DNA from: Candidatus Peregrinibacteria bacterium Greene1014_49
GTDB taxonomy: Bacteria > Patescibacteriota > Gracilibacteria > Peribacterales > Peribacteraceae
NCBI GenBank assembly: GCA_007376635.1
Contig: VMGQ01000001.1
Location: 1-32,095, forward strand
Length of the DNA stretch: 32,095 bases
Direction: 5' to 3'
The number at the start of each line of letters is the position of its first letter. Position 1 is the first letter of the stretch. A program made the position numbers and the translations under genes. The notes beneath the pieces are model-generated. The model was given only the letters and a program-made list of their open reading frames with translations. It had not been told where the DNA came from and searched no databases. This document shows, one piece after another, positions 8,173 through 17,115 of the stretch.

Positions 8173-9846
8173 CTAGTACACAGTCTTAAGGTAGCATTCC
8201 TCACAGTACACAATTTCCGGGCGATCCGGGCTGTACGTCGTCTCGATCCCCTTCTGACACTTTGCACAGCTTCTCGGATACAGCGTGTGACGATTCTGCA
8301 CCGTGGAAAGTTTAAGAATGCGCTCATGCGGATGCAACCGCGGAACGGGCAATCCTTTCTTCCGATAGAGCGCCAGTTCCTGCGGAATGAGCCTGTAGGG
8401 CTTACCGCTTTCTGCAGAATGAATCGTGTAGTTCAGGATATCGTCCGGGACGTCTTTGATGTCTTCGGGTAGCCTTTCAGCTTCGATGCCTTTGAGTCCT
8501 TCAGGCAAGGACTGTTCGTAGTCCGACCACTGCCAACCGCGCTTGAGGACTTCATCTTTACTGAGCGGATACCACTCCGAAGCCTTTGATTCGTTGTAAC
8601 CAAAAGAGGAAATCGCAGCTTTCGGAAATCCTCCCCATTCACCAGTTTTCTCCATATGCGCGATGATCTTCGGAACCAATACTTCATATTCTTCCTTTGT
8701 ACACTGCGTATTGAATATGCAGCATTTCGCTTTTTTGAGACCAAAACACCCGAAGCAGTCGCTACAGCCGTGGCAGTTGTCGCAGTAGAGAAGATGATCG
8801 CATTGGTACGTGAGATTACAGAACGCGCTCATTTTGAGATCGATGACATTGCAGCAGTCATAGAGCAACTCTCCATCGCCGGAGCGCATGAGATCGAAAC
8901 AATCGGTATTGCGATGTCCTTCGTAAACGTAGAAGCAATCTTCAAAATACTTCGTGTTGTAGCCATGTTGGACGTTTTTGGAATGGAAAAGGTAATTGCC
9001 ACTGCAATTCTCCGAACCAATCTCCCAGATATGCGGAACCGGTATTGTGAGACGTAGTGCTTCAACTTGTTTCATAAATTCTTGGCGGTATTGTGAGTCC
9101 GTGAGTAGATGATTCCGCGTTTCGTCGAATTGCTCTGGCGTGACTGCTTCATTGAGAATCTGATTCGAGGCATTGCGGCGGCCAACACAGCCAAGAAGCC
9201 GGCTTCCGCCTTTGCAATCAATGCAGAACATCGCATCGGTAACGTTAAAACAGAGTTTCAGCCAATCGCCGTTGTAGCAATCTTCAGAAAAAACGCAGCT
9301 GCTACACAGCTCCATGCCCTCGCAGGAAAAGCAGTCGATAGAATCTAATGAATCAAATATGAAATCACTGAAGTAGACGTTCTCATCATCGATGATCGAA
9401 CTGCACATGTAGCAGTTCTTGTTTCTGGAACTGTGGACGGTGTAGTCGGAGTTTTCGCTCTGCGTATTGAAGATGCACAGTCGCGGCACTGCCTTCTTCA
9501 GCTCTCCGAACTGCTCAGCGAAATTCCTGGAGAAATCAAACGCTCGTCCGTACTGCAGAGCACTCCACTGATCCGACCAGAAGCATTCATGACACAAAAT
9601 CGGATATTCCTTATCCGGAGAGTAGATGGAGATCACCTGCTTCTTGCACGAGGAACAGGTATTTTTGTAGTAGTTGCTGTCATTACGGAAAGCGATGCGG
9701 CGCTGCTGCCTGCATGCAGGGCAATGCGTGGGAGGAGGCAATGGAATGACTTTGCCTCCTATGACCGGGGAAAGCTTCTTGAGCATTGCCAATTCATCAG
9801 CAGAGATCACGAACTGTTCCTTACAGACAACACACGGTTTCTTCAT
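8173..9846 (-). CDS. Cys-rich array protein, paralog 2
   Basis: MKKPCVVCKEQFVISADELAML...HCPACRQQRR...CSSCKKQVISIYSPDKEYPILCHECF...; C-terminus CAKCQKGIETTYSPDRPEIVYCEECYLKTVY. Confidence 0.93.
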   Translation of the reverse strand: MKKPCVVCKEQFVISADELAMLKKLSPVIGGKVIPLPPPTHCPACRQQRRIAFRNDSNYYKNTCSSCKKQVISIYSPDKEYPILCHECFWSDQWSALQYGRAFDFSRNFAEQFGELKKAVPRLCIFNTQSENSDYTVHSSRNKNCYMCSSIIDDENVYFSDFIFDSLDSIDCFSCEGMELCSSCVFSEDCYNGDWLKLCFNVTDAMFCIDCKGGSRLLGCVGRRNASNQILNEAVTPEQFDETRNHLLTDSQYRQEFMKQVEALRLTIPVPHIWEIGSENCSGNYLFHSKNVQHGYNTKYFEDCFYVYEGHRNTDCFDLMRSGDGELLYDCCNVIDLKMSAFCNLTYQCDHLLYCDNCHGCSDCFGCFGLKKAKCCIFNTQCTKEEYEVLVPKIIAHMEKTGEWGGFPKAAISSFGYNESKASEWYPLSKDEVLKRGWQWSDYEQSLPEGLKGIEAERLPEDIKDVPDDILNYTIHSAESGKPYRLIPQELALYRKKGLPVPRLHPHERILKLSTVQNRHTLYPRSCAKCQKGIETTYSPDRPEIVYCEECYLKTVY

Positions 9847-9888
9847 AGTTTTATAGGGGGAATTGTTCTTTCCAATGTAATATTCTAT

Positions 9889-9921
9889 ACTATACCTGTA
9901 TAGTGTTCTTCTTTTAAGAAC
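9889..9921. promoter_or_regulatory. Two adjacent palindromes, candidate operators for the divergent pair
   Basis: ACTATA-CCTG-TATAGT (9889-9904) and GTTCTT-CTTTT-AAGAAC (9905-9921), eight nt upstream of the regulator ATG. Confidence 0.6.
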
Positions 9922-9928
9922 AACAGAT

Positions 9929-10744
9929 ATGCTCAAAGATTATTTAGGAAAACTCGGCCTCACAGATAAGGAGCAAACGATCTATCTGACGCTTGCAAGC
10001 ATCGGCGTGCAACCTGCATCCATCATCGCGAGACGACTGGATTTGGATCGCGTCGTTACCTACAAGCACCTGAAGAAGTTGGAATCTCTCGGACTTATGA
10101 AGGTGTACATCCGAGACGGCATTCAGTACTTCGGCGTGACGGGTGCAGAGGGTATCGCCGCGCATTTGCAAGATCGGGAACAGTCCGTCGAAGAACTTGC
10201 CGCACAGATCCCCGCCGTGGAAACAGAACTCAAGCAAATCATGCGGGGAGAAGGATTTGTCCCGACCGTCCAGGTCTTTCAGGGAAAATCCGGCATCAAG
10301 GCGCTTTTCAGAGATCTCCTCTTTGAAGCAAAAAATGAGCGAGTCGTACGCATCCGTATGCTCACATCCAATACATTTGACCAGCAGATGGGAACGACGA
10401 CGCTCGGCAAATTCACGGAGGAGTTTTTTAAAGATGCACAGAAGGCGAAGCTCGCAATTGAAATGCTCGAGGCGTCAGGAACACTGATTCCCGAATACAT
10501 TCGCCGCCTAGATCCTGCGCACTTCGACCCTCGTGAGTTTCCCGCAGCGCGTGGCGCAACGAACGTCTTTCTTGTGGGCACTGCGCTGTATCTGGCTTGC
10601 TATGGCGATTCGCTGATCGGACTGAAACTTAAGCAGGAACAAATGAGCCAGATCTTCCACTTCTTCTTCGATGCAATCGGGAAGAATTTGCCGCCGGCGG
10701 ATAGTAGGGCACCGAGGGAGTTGGAGACTTGGCTGAAGAAATAA
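9929..10744 (+). CDS. TrmB-like transcriptional regulator
   Basis: MLKDYLGKLGLTDKEQTIYLTLASIGVQPASIIARRLDLDRVVTYKHLKKLESLGLMKVYIRDGIQYFGV; close paralog of the ORF at 6971. Confidence 0.88.
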   Translation: MLKDYLGKLGLTDKEQTIYLTLASIGVQPASIIARRLDLDRVVTYKHLKKLESLGLMKVYIRDGIQYFGVTGAEGIAAHLQDREQSVEELAAQIPAVETELKQIMRGEGFVPTVQVFQGKSGIKALFRDLLFEAKNERVVRIRMLTSNTFDQQMGTTTLGKFTEEFFKDAQKAKLAIEMLEASGTLIPEYIRRLDPAHFDPREFPAARGATNVFLVGTALYLACYGDSLIGLKLKQEQMSQIFHFFFDAIGKNLPPADSRAPRELETWLKK

Positions 10745-10756
10745 CGCCTATGGCTC

Positions 10757-10806
10757 TTGACGAAAGAGACTCAAAAGAGGTACAATAAAGGTACCATTAT
10801 AGGTAC
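10757..10806 (+). promoter_or_regulatory. Promoter and phased AGGTAC direct repeats upstream of a TA module
   Basis: TTGACG (10757-10762), 18 nt, TACAAT (10781-10786); AGGTAC at 10778, 10789 and 10801 (11-12 nt spacing). Confidence 0.55.
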
Positions 10807-10810
10807 TAAT

Positions 10811-11077
10811 ATGAGTATCTTTCCTACCATCACCCTTAGGGATATCAAGAGAAGGGGGACAAATGCGTTGCCCAAAGGGCAGCCAGTCTATTTGCTGGTG
10901 AATTCGCAAAAGCATTCTGTTGTCTTGCCTGCAGAGGATTACGAGGCAATGGTGGAATTGATTGAGGAATTGGACGACATCAGAGTGATCGGAGAACGCA
11001 GGCATGAGAAGGGCATTCCCCTCGAAAAAGCTTTTCCAAAACTGAACCATGGACGGCGACACTCCGTATCGCGTTGA
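10811..11077 (+). CDS. Antitoxin (Phd/RelB-like)
   Basis: MSIFPTITLRDIKRRGTNALPKGQPVYLLVNSQKHSVVLPAEDYEAMVELIEELDD; overlaps the downstream toxin ORF by 29 nt. Confidence 0.75.
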   Translation: MSIFPTITLRDIKRRGTNALPKGQPVYLLVNSQKHSVVLPAEDYEAMVELIEELDDIRVIGERRHEKGIPLEKAFPKLNHGRRHSVSR

Positions 11078-11324
11078 GGTTCTGCCGTCCGCAGTCAAAG
11101 ACACGCGGCGCTTTCCGCAATCGCTCCTTGCGCGTATCTATACGCATCTAACTGCACTTGGAGAAAACCCATTTCCCGCAGGAGCCGCGAAGTTGAAAGG
11201 AGAAGAAGAATATTACAGAATTCGTGTTGGCCAATACCGCATCATCTACAAAGTGGACACTGAAGTGCACGTTGTCTCGATTGCACGAATCGCACATAGG
11301 AGCAGCGTGTATCGCGGGTTGTAG
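11049..11324 (+). CDS. RelE/ParE-family toxin
   Basis: YRVEVLPSAVKDTRRFPQSLLARIYTHLTALGENPFPAGAAKLKGEEEYYRIRVGQYRIIYKVDTEVHVVSIARIAHRSSVYR: classical RelE signature. Confidence 0.88.
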   Translation: MDGDTPYRVEVLPSAVKDTRRFPQSLLARIYTHLTALGENPFPAGAAKLKGEEEYYRIRVGQYRIIYKVDTEVHVVSIARIAHRSSVYRGL

Positions 11325-11329
11325 AATGT

Positions 11330-11590
11330 TCAATATACTTCATCGTGCCTTCCCACGGTAATCATAAAAATAACCGCATGACCCTCTCGTTCTTCATAGA
11401 GAATCCGCAGATCGTATCCTGCAGAAATGGCTCGCAGACCGCGTTTGGATCCGGCGAGTTTATGATTGTGTAATCTGGGATCAAATGGACTATGCAGAAA
11501 AATCTGTATGACAATGCCAACGTGTTTCTGATGTTCAGCTGAAAGCTTCCGGTATGCCCGATGGAAGGACTTGGCATAGAAAACCTGCAT
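11330..11590 (-). CDS. YafQ/RelE-like mRNA interferase toxin
   Basis: MQVFYAKSFHRAYRKLSAEHQKHVGIVIQIFLHSPFDPRLHNHKLAGSKRGLRAISAGYDLRILYEEREGHAVIFMITVGRHDEVY. Confidence 0.82.
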   Translation of the reverse strand: MQVFYAKSFHRAYRKLSAEHQKHVGIVIQIFLHSPFDPRLHNHKLAGSKRGLRAISAGYDLRILYEEREGHAVIFMITVGRHDEVY

Positions 11591-11593
11591 ATG

Positions 11594-11878
11594 TCATCGA
11601 TGAAGATCTTCCAGCAGAGCCTCGACAGTTGTAAACGGACCCGCAAGCTTCTCTTTCATCGCTTTTGCCGCCAGGCGATCGAGAGCCTTGAGTTGCCGTG
11701 GGGTGTAGTGATCTTCTTGATGCGCTTGCAGGGAAAAAGGGATCTCCCCTGTTGCAGCGACTTTCATGAAAAACATGCGCACCGCCGTCGGCGTATCGAC
11801 GCCGATATCCGCAAAGATCTTCTCCACCCGCTTTTTCAGCCGTTCATCGAGCCGCACTTGTATACTTTTTGATGCCAT
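11594..11878 (-). CDS. DinJ/RelB-like antitoxin
   Basis: MASKSIQVRLDERLKKRVEKIFADIGVDTPTAVRMFFMKVAATGEIPF; directly upstream of the YafQ-like toxin. Internal start preferred. Confidence 0.85.
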   Translation of the reverse strand: MASKSIQVRLDERLKKRVEKIFADIGVDTPTAVRMFFMKVAATGEIPFSLQAHQEDHYTPRQLKALDRLAAKAMKEKLAGPFTTVEALLEDLHR

Positions 11879-11956
11879 AACGCATGCAATTGTATACGAA
11901 ACAACGGCAAAATGCAAGCATTTGTCTACAAAAAGAAAATGGTATAGGCAATACGA

Positions 11957-13648
11957 TTAATAGACCGCTTTGAGATAACACTCTTCGCAGTACACGATTT
12001 CCGGTCGTTCGGGCGCATATGTGGTTTCAATCCCCTTTCCACAATTATCGCATTTCCTGTTCCAGAGCTTGCGGGGATTACGCAGTAACCAGCGTTCTTT
12101 CAATCTCTCATCAGGATGGTGATGGGGAATCGGCAGACCGAATGCTCTGTAGAATTCCAATTCCGCTTTAAGGATGCGAAAAGGACGTTTCGTTGCTTCA
12201 CATTGGATAGCCCATTGCAGAATGTCATCAGGAATAGCATCAATACGTTCAGGAAGCTGTGTAGCCGGAATAATTTTTGTAACCTTGGGTATTTCATCGA
12301 TGACCTCCCTCCAGAGCCATCCACGCTCTTCTGTCACAGACTTTGTCAGTGGATAGAAGCGCTGTGCAAGTGTTTCATTGTATGCGGAAAGCGAAGCGGG
12401 AATCGGCAAAAATTCTCCCCATTCATGATTCTTCTGCATTGTTTCAATGATCTCGCAGACTCGGCTCTCATATTCTTCTTTGGAATATTGCTTATTGAAG
12501 ATGCAATATTTTTTGTGACGTAAACCCGAGCACCCGAAACAATTGCTGCAGGATATGCATTCGAAGCAATAGAGCATGTTCTCCGTTCCACCCCACACGA
12601 AAAGACTAAAAAGAATATGGCTGGCATTTTCGCCTACTGCCAAAGACTCGTAACAGAGTTCACCGGGATGCCCCCAATAATTCACGTCCTGACAGTCTTT
12701 CGCTTTCCGTATGTTGGAACAGTATCTGCAATCCTGGAGACCGTCACTGTCGAAGCAATGTGCTGCATTCTTTGAATTGAACAGATAATCACCGCTCACC
12801 GCCTCATTATTCGTACCGACAAAGGACATACGGGACACGCGCGTCTCTAAGGAACGCAGCTTTGTTTGGAGTGCAAGAATCTCTTTTTGTGTGAGCGGAA
12901 AATGCTGCTGCATGCGACGCATATATTCTTCTTTCCCACATTCTTCATTGAAATAACAATATTCCTTGTGGCGCAGGCCGACACATCCGAAACAACTTTT
13001 GCACCCGATACAATCGTAGAGAAACGCACTGTCCGTACAGTTATTGCAGTTTTGGCAGAACAACAATCCGTACCCGTCATTGCAATCGGTACTTTCATAA
13101 CATCGCTCCAGATTCTGCCCATGGAGGCAGTCGAGGGAATTGCGCGAGTAGTAGATCCCTTCGCTGTAATAACAATCTTGTGAATAATCTGCGCCATAAC
13201 AGAGATGGCAATTTTTTGCCCAGCCTGTTGTATTCACATATGGTGAATTTTCATTCTGATCATTGAAGAGGGCCATGTGAGGTGTCGTCTTGATCAGCGA
13301 AATAAGTTGTGGGAAAAGCGGTTTGTCTGTTTCGACATCATGTCCGTACTCCAAAGGATCCCATTGATCGCTCCACCAGATATCATTTTCGTAAATAACG
13401 AGATCACGATCCATCGGATACAGAGAAATAATTTCCTTACCGGTGAATGCAGATTTTCCACGGAAAAGATGACATCTGTTCACTTGTGCCAATCTCCTCT
13501 GACAACGACACTCAGGGCACAAGGTCGGCGAAGGAACGAGGAATTTTTTGCCTCCGATGACCGGGGAAACTTTTTCATAAAACGCCAGATCATCATCCGT
13601 GACCTCAAAGGAAGTTTCACACCAGCCGTTGGCACACATCTTCTCCAT
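11957..13648 (-). CDS. Cys-rich array protein, paralog 3
   Basis: CANGWCETSFEVTDDDLAFYEKVSPVIGGKK...CPECRCQRR; arrays; CDNCGKGIETTYAPERPEIVYCEECYLKAVY. Confidence 0.94.
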   Translation of the reverse strand: MEKMCANGWCETSFEVTDDDLAFYEKVSPVIGGKKFLVPSPTLCPECRCQRRLAQVNRCHLFRGKSAFTGKEIISLYPMDRDLVIYENDIWWSDQWDPLEYGHDVETDKPLFPQLISLIKTTPHMALFNDQNENSPYVNTTGWAKNCHLCYGADYSQDCYYSEGIYYSRNSLDCLHGQNLERCYESTDCNDGYGLLFCQNCNNCTDSAFLYDCIGCKSCFGCVGLRHKEYCYFNEECGKEEYMRRMQQHFPLTQKEILALQTKLRSLETRVSRMSFVGTNNEAVSGDYLFNSKNAAHCFDSDGLQDCRYCSNIRKAKDCQDVNYWGHPGELCYESLAVGENASHILFSLFVWGGTENMLYCFECISCSNCFGCSGLRHKKYCIFNKQYSKEEYESRVCEIIETMQKNHEWGEFLPIPASLSAYNETLAQRFYPLTKSVTEERGWLWREVIDEIPKVTKIIPATQLPERIDAIPDDILQWAIQCEATKRPFRILKAELEFYRAFGLPIPHHHPDERLKERWLLRNPRKLWNRKCDNCGKGIETTYAPERPEIVYCEECYLKAVY

Positions 13649-13654
13649 GGCTGC

Positions 13655-15364
13655 CTAGTATACCTCCTTCAAATAACACTCCTCACAATACACAATCTCC
13701 GGCCTCTCCGGCGAATACGTCGTCTTCATCCCTTTTCCGCACTTTCCACACTCTCGATCCCAAAACTTGCGCGGATTGCGCTTTGCAAACCGATCAAGAT
13801 GGCGCTGTTCGGGAGAGCGGCGAGGCAATGGGATTTGTTGCTCACGATAGAATTTCAATTCCTGCGCGATAATGCGAAAAGGTTTTCCCGTGACTTCGCA
13901 TCGCACCGCCCACTGCAAAATATCATCCGGAATAGCGGCGATGTCATCGGGGAGAGCATTCGCGGGAATCACTTTTTTGACATCCGGCAACGGTAATTCC
14001 TGATCATCCCACACAAATCCCTGCTCAAGTGCTTGCTGCCGTTCCAAGGGATAATAAAGTTGCGCTGTCGTGCGGTTGTAACCGAATTGGCTTTTATGGA
14101 TGCCAATGAGCTGTCCCCACTCATTGGTCTGCTGCATGTGTTCGATGATCTTCGGGATCAATACCTCGTATTCTTCCTTCGAATACTGCTTGTTCAAAAT
14201 GCAGTACTGCGCCCGCTGCATTCCGGCGCAGCCGAAACAATTCTTTGAGGCCTCCATGTACCAGCAATACAAAAGATCGACGCTGCTGACATTCACCTCG
14301 ATACAAAAAAGCACGCCACCGCAGTTTTCTCCACTGATGACGCATTCATAGGCATTTTGCAGATTGGTGCCGTATTGATAGACGTCGTAGACATTCTTGG
14401 ATCCGAGTACGAGCTGCGTACAGTACTTGGCATCCTCCACATCTTCGCAATCGAAACTCTCCTGCACATTTTTACAATTGTAGAGGTGATTCCCCATGCA
14501 GTTCTCCAGATTGTGCCCTTCGTACTCTTTGAATGGATGTTGTAGCTCGAGTGCCCGGCGAGTGGCCACATGCTCCTGGTATGTGCGATAAGATCCCGTG
14601 TGTATCGCTGCGATACGAGCGGTGTACCCCTCTTGAGAAAGTTGTTCATTCCCGAAGCAATAGCGCTTCTCCCGAAGCCCAACGCACTGAAAGCAATAGC
14701 TGCATCCCATACAATCCCGAAGAAAGGCACTCGCAGAGCAGTTGAAACAATCCTGACAACTTTTCAGTGCGTAACATTTGTGACAATCGATACAGTCGTA
14801 CAATAATTCGCTGTGGAGATTGTAAAACCCGTCCATGCAGGATCTGTTTTTCTTGAAACCATAGCCGTAATAGCAATCATCGCAGAAATCCGCATGCATG
14901 ATGAGATAGCAGTTTTTGCTGGATCCTGCGTAATGGATGTATTCCGAATTTTGACACTCTCCTTGCACGCTTAACGATTGTGCTGGAACGGCTTTCCGCA
15001 ACTCTGTTAATTGATCGAAGAACGGTCTCTCAAAATCCATTTCTCTCCCATGCTGCCCTGCATCCCACTTGTCACTATGCCAGCACTCCGGACAGTAATA
15101 CGTTTGCGGGCTATGCTGCGGAAACTGCGTAAGAGTGCGCTTAGCGCAAAGTCCGCACACTCCCGAATACAAATGGCGTTCATTGGCATGTCCCAGTCTG
15201 CGCTGTTGCCGGCAATCGGGACAAAGGGTTGGTGGAGGAATCGCATATTTCTTTCCACCAATGATGGGTGATATGTTGTCGTAAAATGCAAGATCAGCAT
15301 CGGTGATCTCAAAGGATTGGTCGCACCAGGAATTGGCACAGATGTTTTGCATGGAAATCAGCAT
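13655..15364 (-). CDS. Cys-rich array protein, paralog 4
   Basis: CANSWCDQSFEITDADLAFYDNISPIIGGKK...CPDCRQQRR...CGLCAKRTLTQFPQHSPQTYYCPECW...; CGKCGKGMKTTYSPERPEIVYCEECYLKEVY. Start could be 15364 or 15352. Confidence 0.94.
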   Translation of the reverse strand: MLISMQNICANSWCDQSFEITDADLAFYDNISPIIGGKKYAIPPPTLCPDCRQQRRLGHANERHLYSGVCGLCAKRTLTQFPQHSPQTYYCPECWHSDKWDAGQHGREMDFERPFFDQLTELRKAVPAQSLSVQGECQNSEYIHYAGSSKNCYLIMHADFCDDCYYGYGFKKNRSCMDGFYNLHSELLYDCIDCHKCYALKSCQDCFNCSASAFLRDCMGCSYCFQCVGLREKRYCFGNEQLSQEGYTARIAAIHTGSYRTYQEHVATRRALELQHPFKEYEGHNLENCMGNHLYNCKNVQESFDCEDVEDAKYCTQLVLGSKNVYDVYQYGTNLQNAYECVISGENCGGVLFCIEVNVSSVDLLYCWYMEASKNCFGCAGMQRAQYCILNKQYSKEEYEVLIPKIIEHMQQTNEWGQLIGIHKSQFGYNRTTAQLYYPLERQQALEQGFVWDDQELPLPDVKKVIPANALPDDIAAIPDDILQWAVRCEVTGKPFRIIAQELKFYREQQIPLPRRSPEQRHLDRFAKRNPRKFWDRECGKCGKGMKTTYSPERPEIVYCEECYLKEVY

Positions 15365-15367
15365 ACG

Positions 15368-15425
15368 CGAATAGCGGAATATCGGGATAGCCGGATATTC
15401 CGCTATCCGGCTACCCGGCTATTCG
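15368..15425. repeat. Nested palindromic intergenic element between paralogs 4 and 5
   Basis: ATAGCGGAATATC (15371-15383) pairs with GATATTCCGCTAT (15394-15406); CGAATAGC (15368-15375) pairs with GCTATTCG (15418-15425). Confidence 0.75.
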
Positions 15426-15426
15426 A

Positions 15427-17106
15427 TCAATATACAGCTTTCAGATAACACTCCGCGCACACAATCTTCTCCGTCCTCTCCGGGCTGTACGTCGTCTGGA
15501 TCGCTTTCTTGCAATTGCCACAAGCGCGCTCCCAGAGCGTATAAGAATTGCGCAGAGCCATCCTCCGAAGATGTCGCTCTTCGGGATGAATGCGCGGGAG
15601 TGGTAGCCGCATTCTGCGATAGAAATCGAGCTCTTGTTTGATGATTCGGAATGGCCGCTTGGTCACTGCACATTCAATAGCCCAACCAAGGACATCATCA
15701 GGAATTTCATCGATGCTATCGGGGAGGCGATCGGCAGGCACAATTTTTGTGACGTCGGGAGGAGCATCTTTTTCATCACGCCATCGAAATCCTCTCTTCA
15801 GAGCTTCCGCTTTTGTAAGTGGGAAATACGTCTGTGCAGATGTTTCGTTATACGCAAAGGGGATGACGGTATACGGCCAGAAATGTCCCCATTCTCCGCG
15901 AGATTTCATGTGTGCGATGATTTTCGGGAGAAGGGCTTCATATTCTTCCTTCGAGTACTGCACGTTAAGGATGCAATAGTCCTTGTGCCGGAGCCCTGTG
16001 CATCCGAAGCAGTGCTTACACGACTGACAACTGTCGCAGTAGCGCATGTCGTTGCAAAACCACATGTAGCGACAGAATGCCATTGCACTGCAGCCGCGAG
16101 ATACCGCGCAGTTATAGAGCTGCTCACACCGTGGCCATCCCGCGCTGTAACAGGAGTGAATGTCTTTTGCATCATTGAGCGAGACATCGTTGCTGCAATC
16201 TTCACTCGTGTCACCGTCGAAGCACTGCAGACAATTCTTTGAGTCAAAAAGATGATCGCCCGTGACGTTCTCGCAGTTGATCGTGTGAGCCGCACGATGC
16301 AGCGCATTCTGCCGAACCTCGGCATATTGCTGATAAGCTTTCACCCAGCTTGCATAGGATCCGTTGATCATTTCCGACCGCAGCTTCTCATACGCTTCAC
16401 GGCTGCAGGGCTTATTGAGAATGTGATAGGACTTATGGGAGAGATTGCTGCAGAGCAGACAATGATCGCAACCGCGGAGGTCGTAACAGAATGCACAGTC
16501 ATTGCAGTTGTAGCACTCCTGAAGTGCGATCCCCTGTACGCAGGTGCCGAAAGCCAGACACTCATAACAGAGCGCGCTTTTACCCTTAATATGAAAGCAG
16601 CAGTCGATCACGTTCTCCACATCCACCATCCAGTAGCTGTAGTACATATCCTCGGCGCGAACGACGAGGGAGTTCAAGTAGCAGTTTTTCGATTGGCGGA
16701 TGTGACTGTTGTAGTCGCAATTTTCGGATTGGAAAACGGATGTCCCTTCACGCGGAACAACTTTCTGAAGCGCATCGAATTGGGCAAAGAATGACTTTGA
16801 AAAATCGAACGGCTTTCCGTACGTAAGCCCTTCCCAGCTATCTCCCCACCAGACGTCATTGCGATACACGGTGTACGGGCTTTCCGGAGGATATGCACTG
16901 AGAATTTTGCTCCCGGTCGCATCGCACGTGCGGTGATAGAGTTTCCATTCATTGCGCGTGGCCATGAGCTGGCGAATGCGTTCCTCTGGTTCGATTGTAG
17001 GAAGGGGCATATCCATCGCTTCGATAAATGCTTGCTCACTCTCGGAAATGGTAAAGGGCTTACCGGTGATCGTACAGGTTTTCTCCATGGAGATGAGCAT
17101 ACCCAA
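15427..17106 (-). CDS. Cys-rich array protein, paralog 5
   Basis: MEKTCTITGKPFTISESEQAFIEAM...; arrays; CGNCKKAIQTTYSPERTEKIVCAECYLKAVY. Start could be 17106 or 17088. Confidence 0.93.
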   Translation of the reverse strand: MGMLISMEKTCTITGKPFTISESEQAFIEAMDMPLPTIEPEERIRQLMATRNEWKLYHRTCDATGSKILSAYPPESPYTVYRNDVWWGDSWEGLTYGKPFDFSKSFFAQFDALQKVVPREGTSVFQSENCDYNSHIRQSKNCYLNSLVVRAEDMYYSYWMVDVENVIDCCFHIKGKSALCYECLAFGTCVQGIALQECYNCNDCAFCYDLRGCDHCLLCSNLSHKSYHILNKPCSREAYEKLRSEMINGSYASWVKAYQQYAEVRQNALHRAAHTINCENVTGDHLFDSKNCLQCFDGDTSEDCSNDVSLNDAKDIHSCYSAGWPRCEQLYNCAVSRGCSAMAFCRYMWFCNDMRYCDSCQSCKHCFGCTGLRHKDYCILNVQYSKEEYEALLPKIIAHMKSRGEWGHFWPYTVIPFAYNETSAQTYFPLTKAEALKRGFRWRDEKDAPPDVTKIVPADRLPDSIDEIPDDVLGWAIECAVTKRPFRIIKQELDFYRRMRLPLPRIHPEERHLRRMALRNSYTLWERACGNCKKAIQTTYSPERTEKIVCAECYLKAVY

Positions 17107-17115
17107 GTATTCAAA

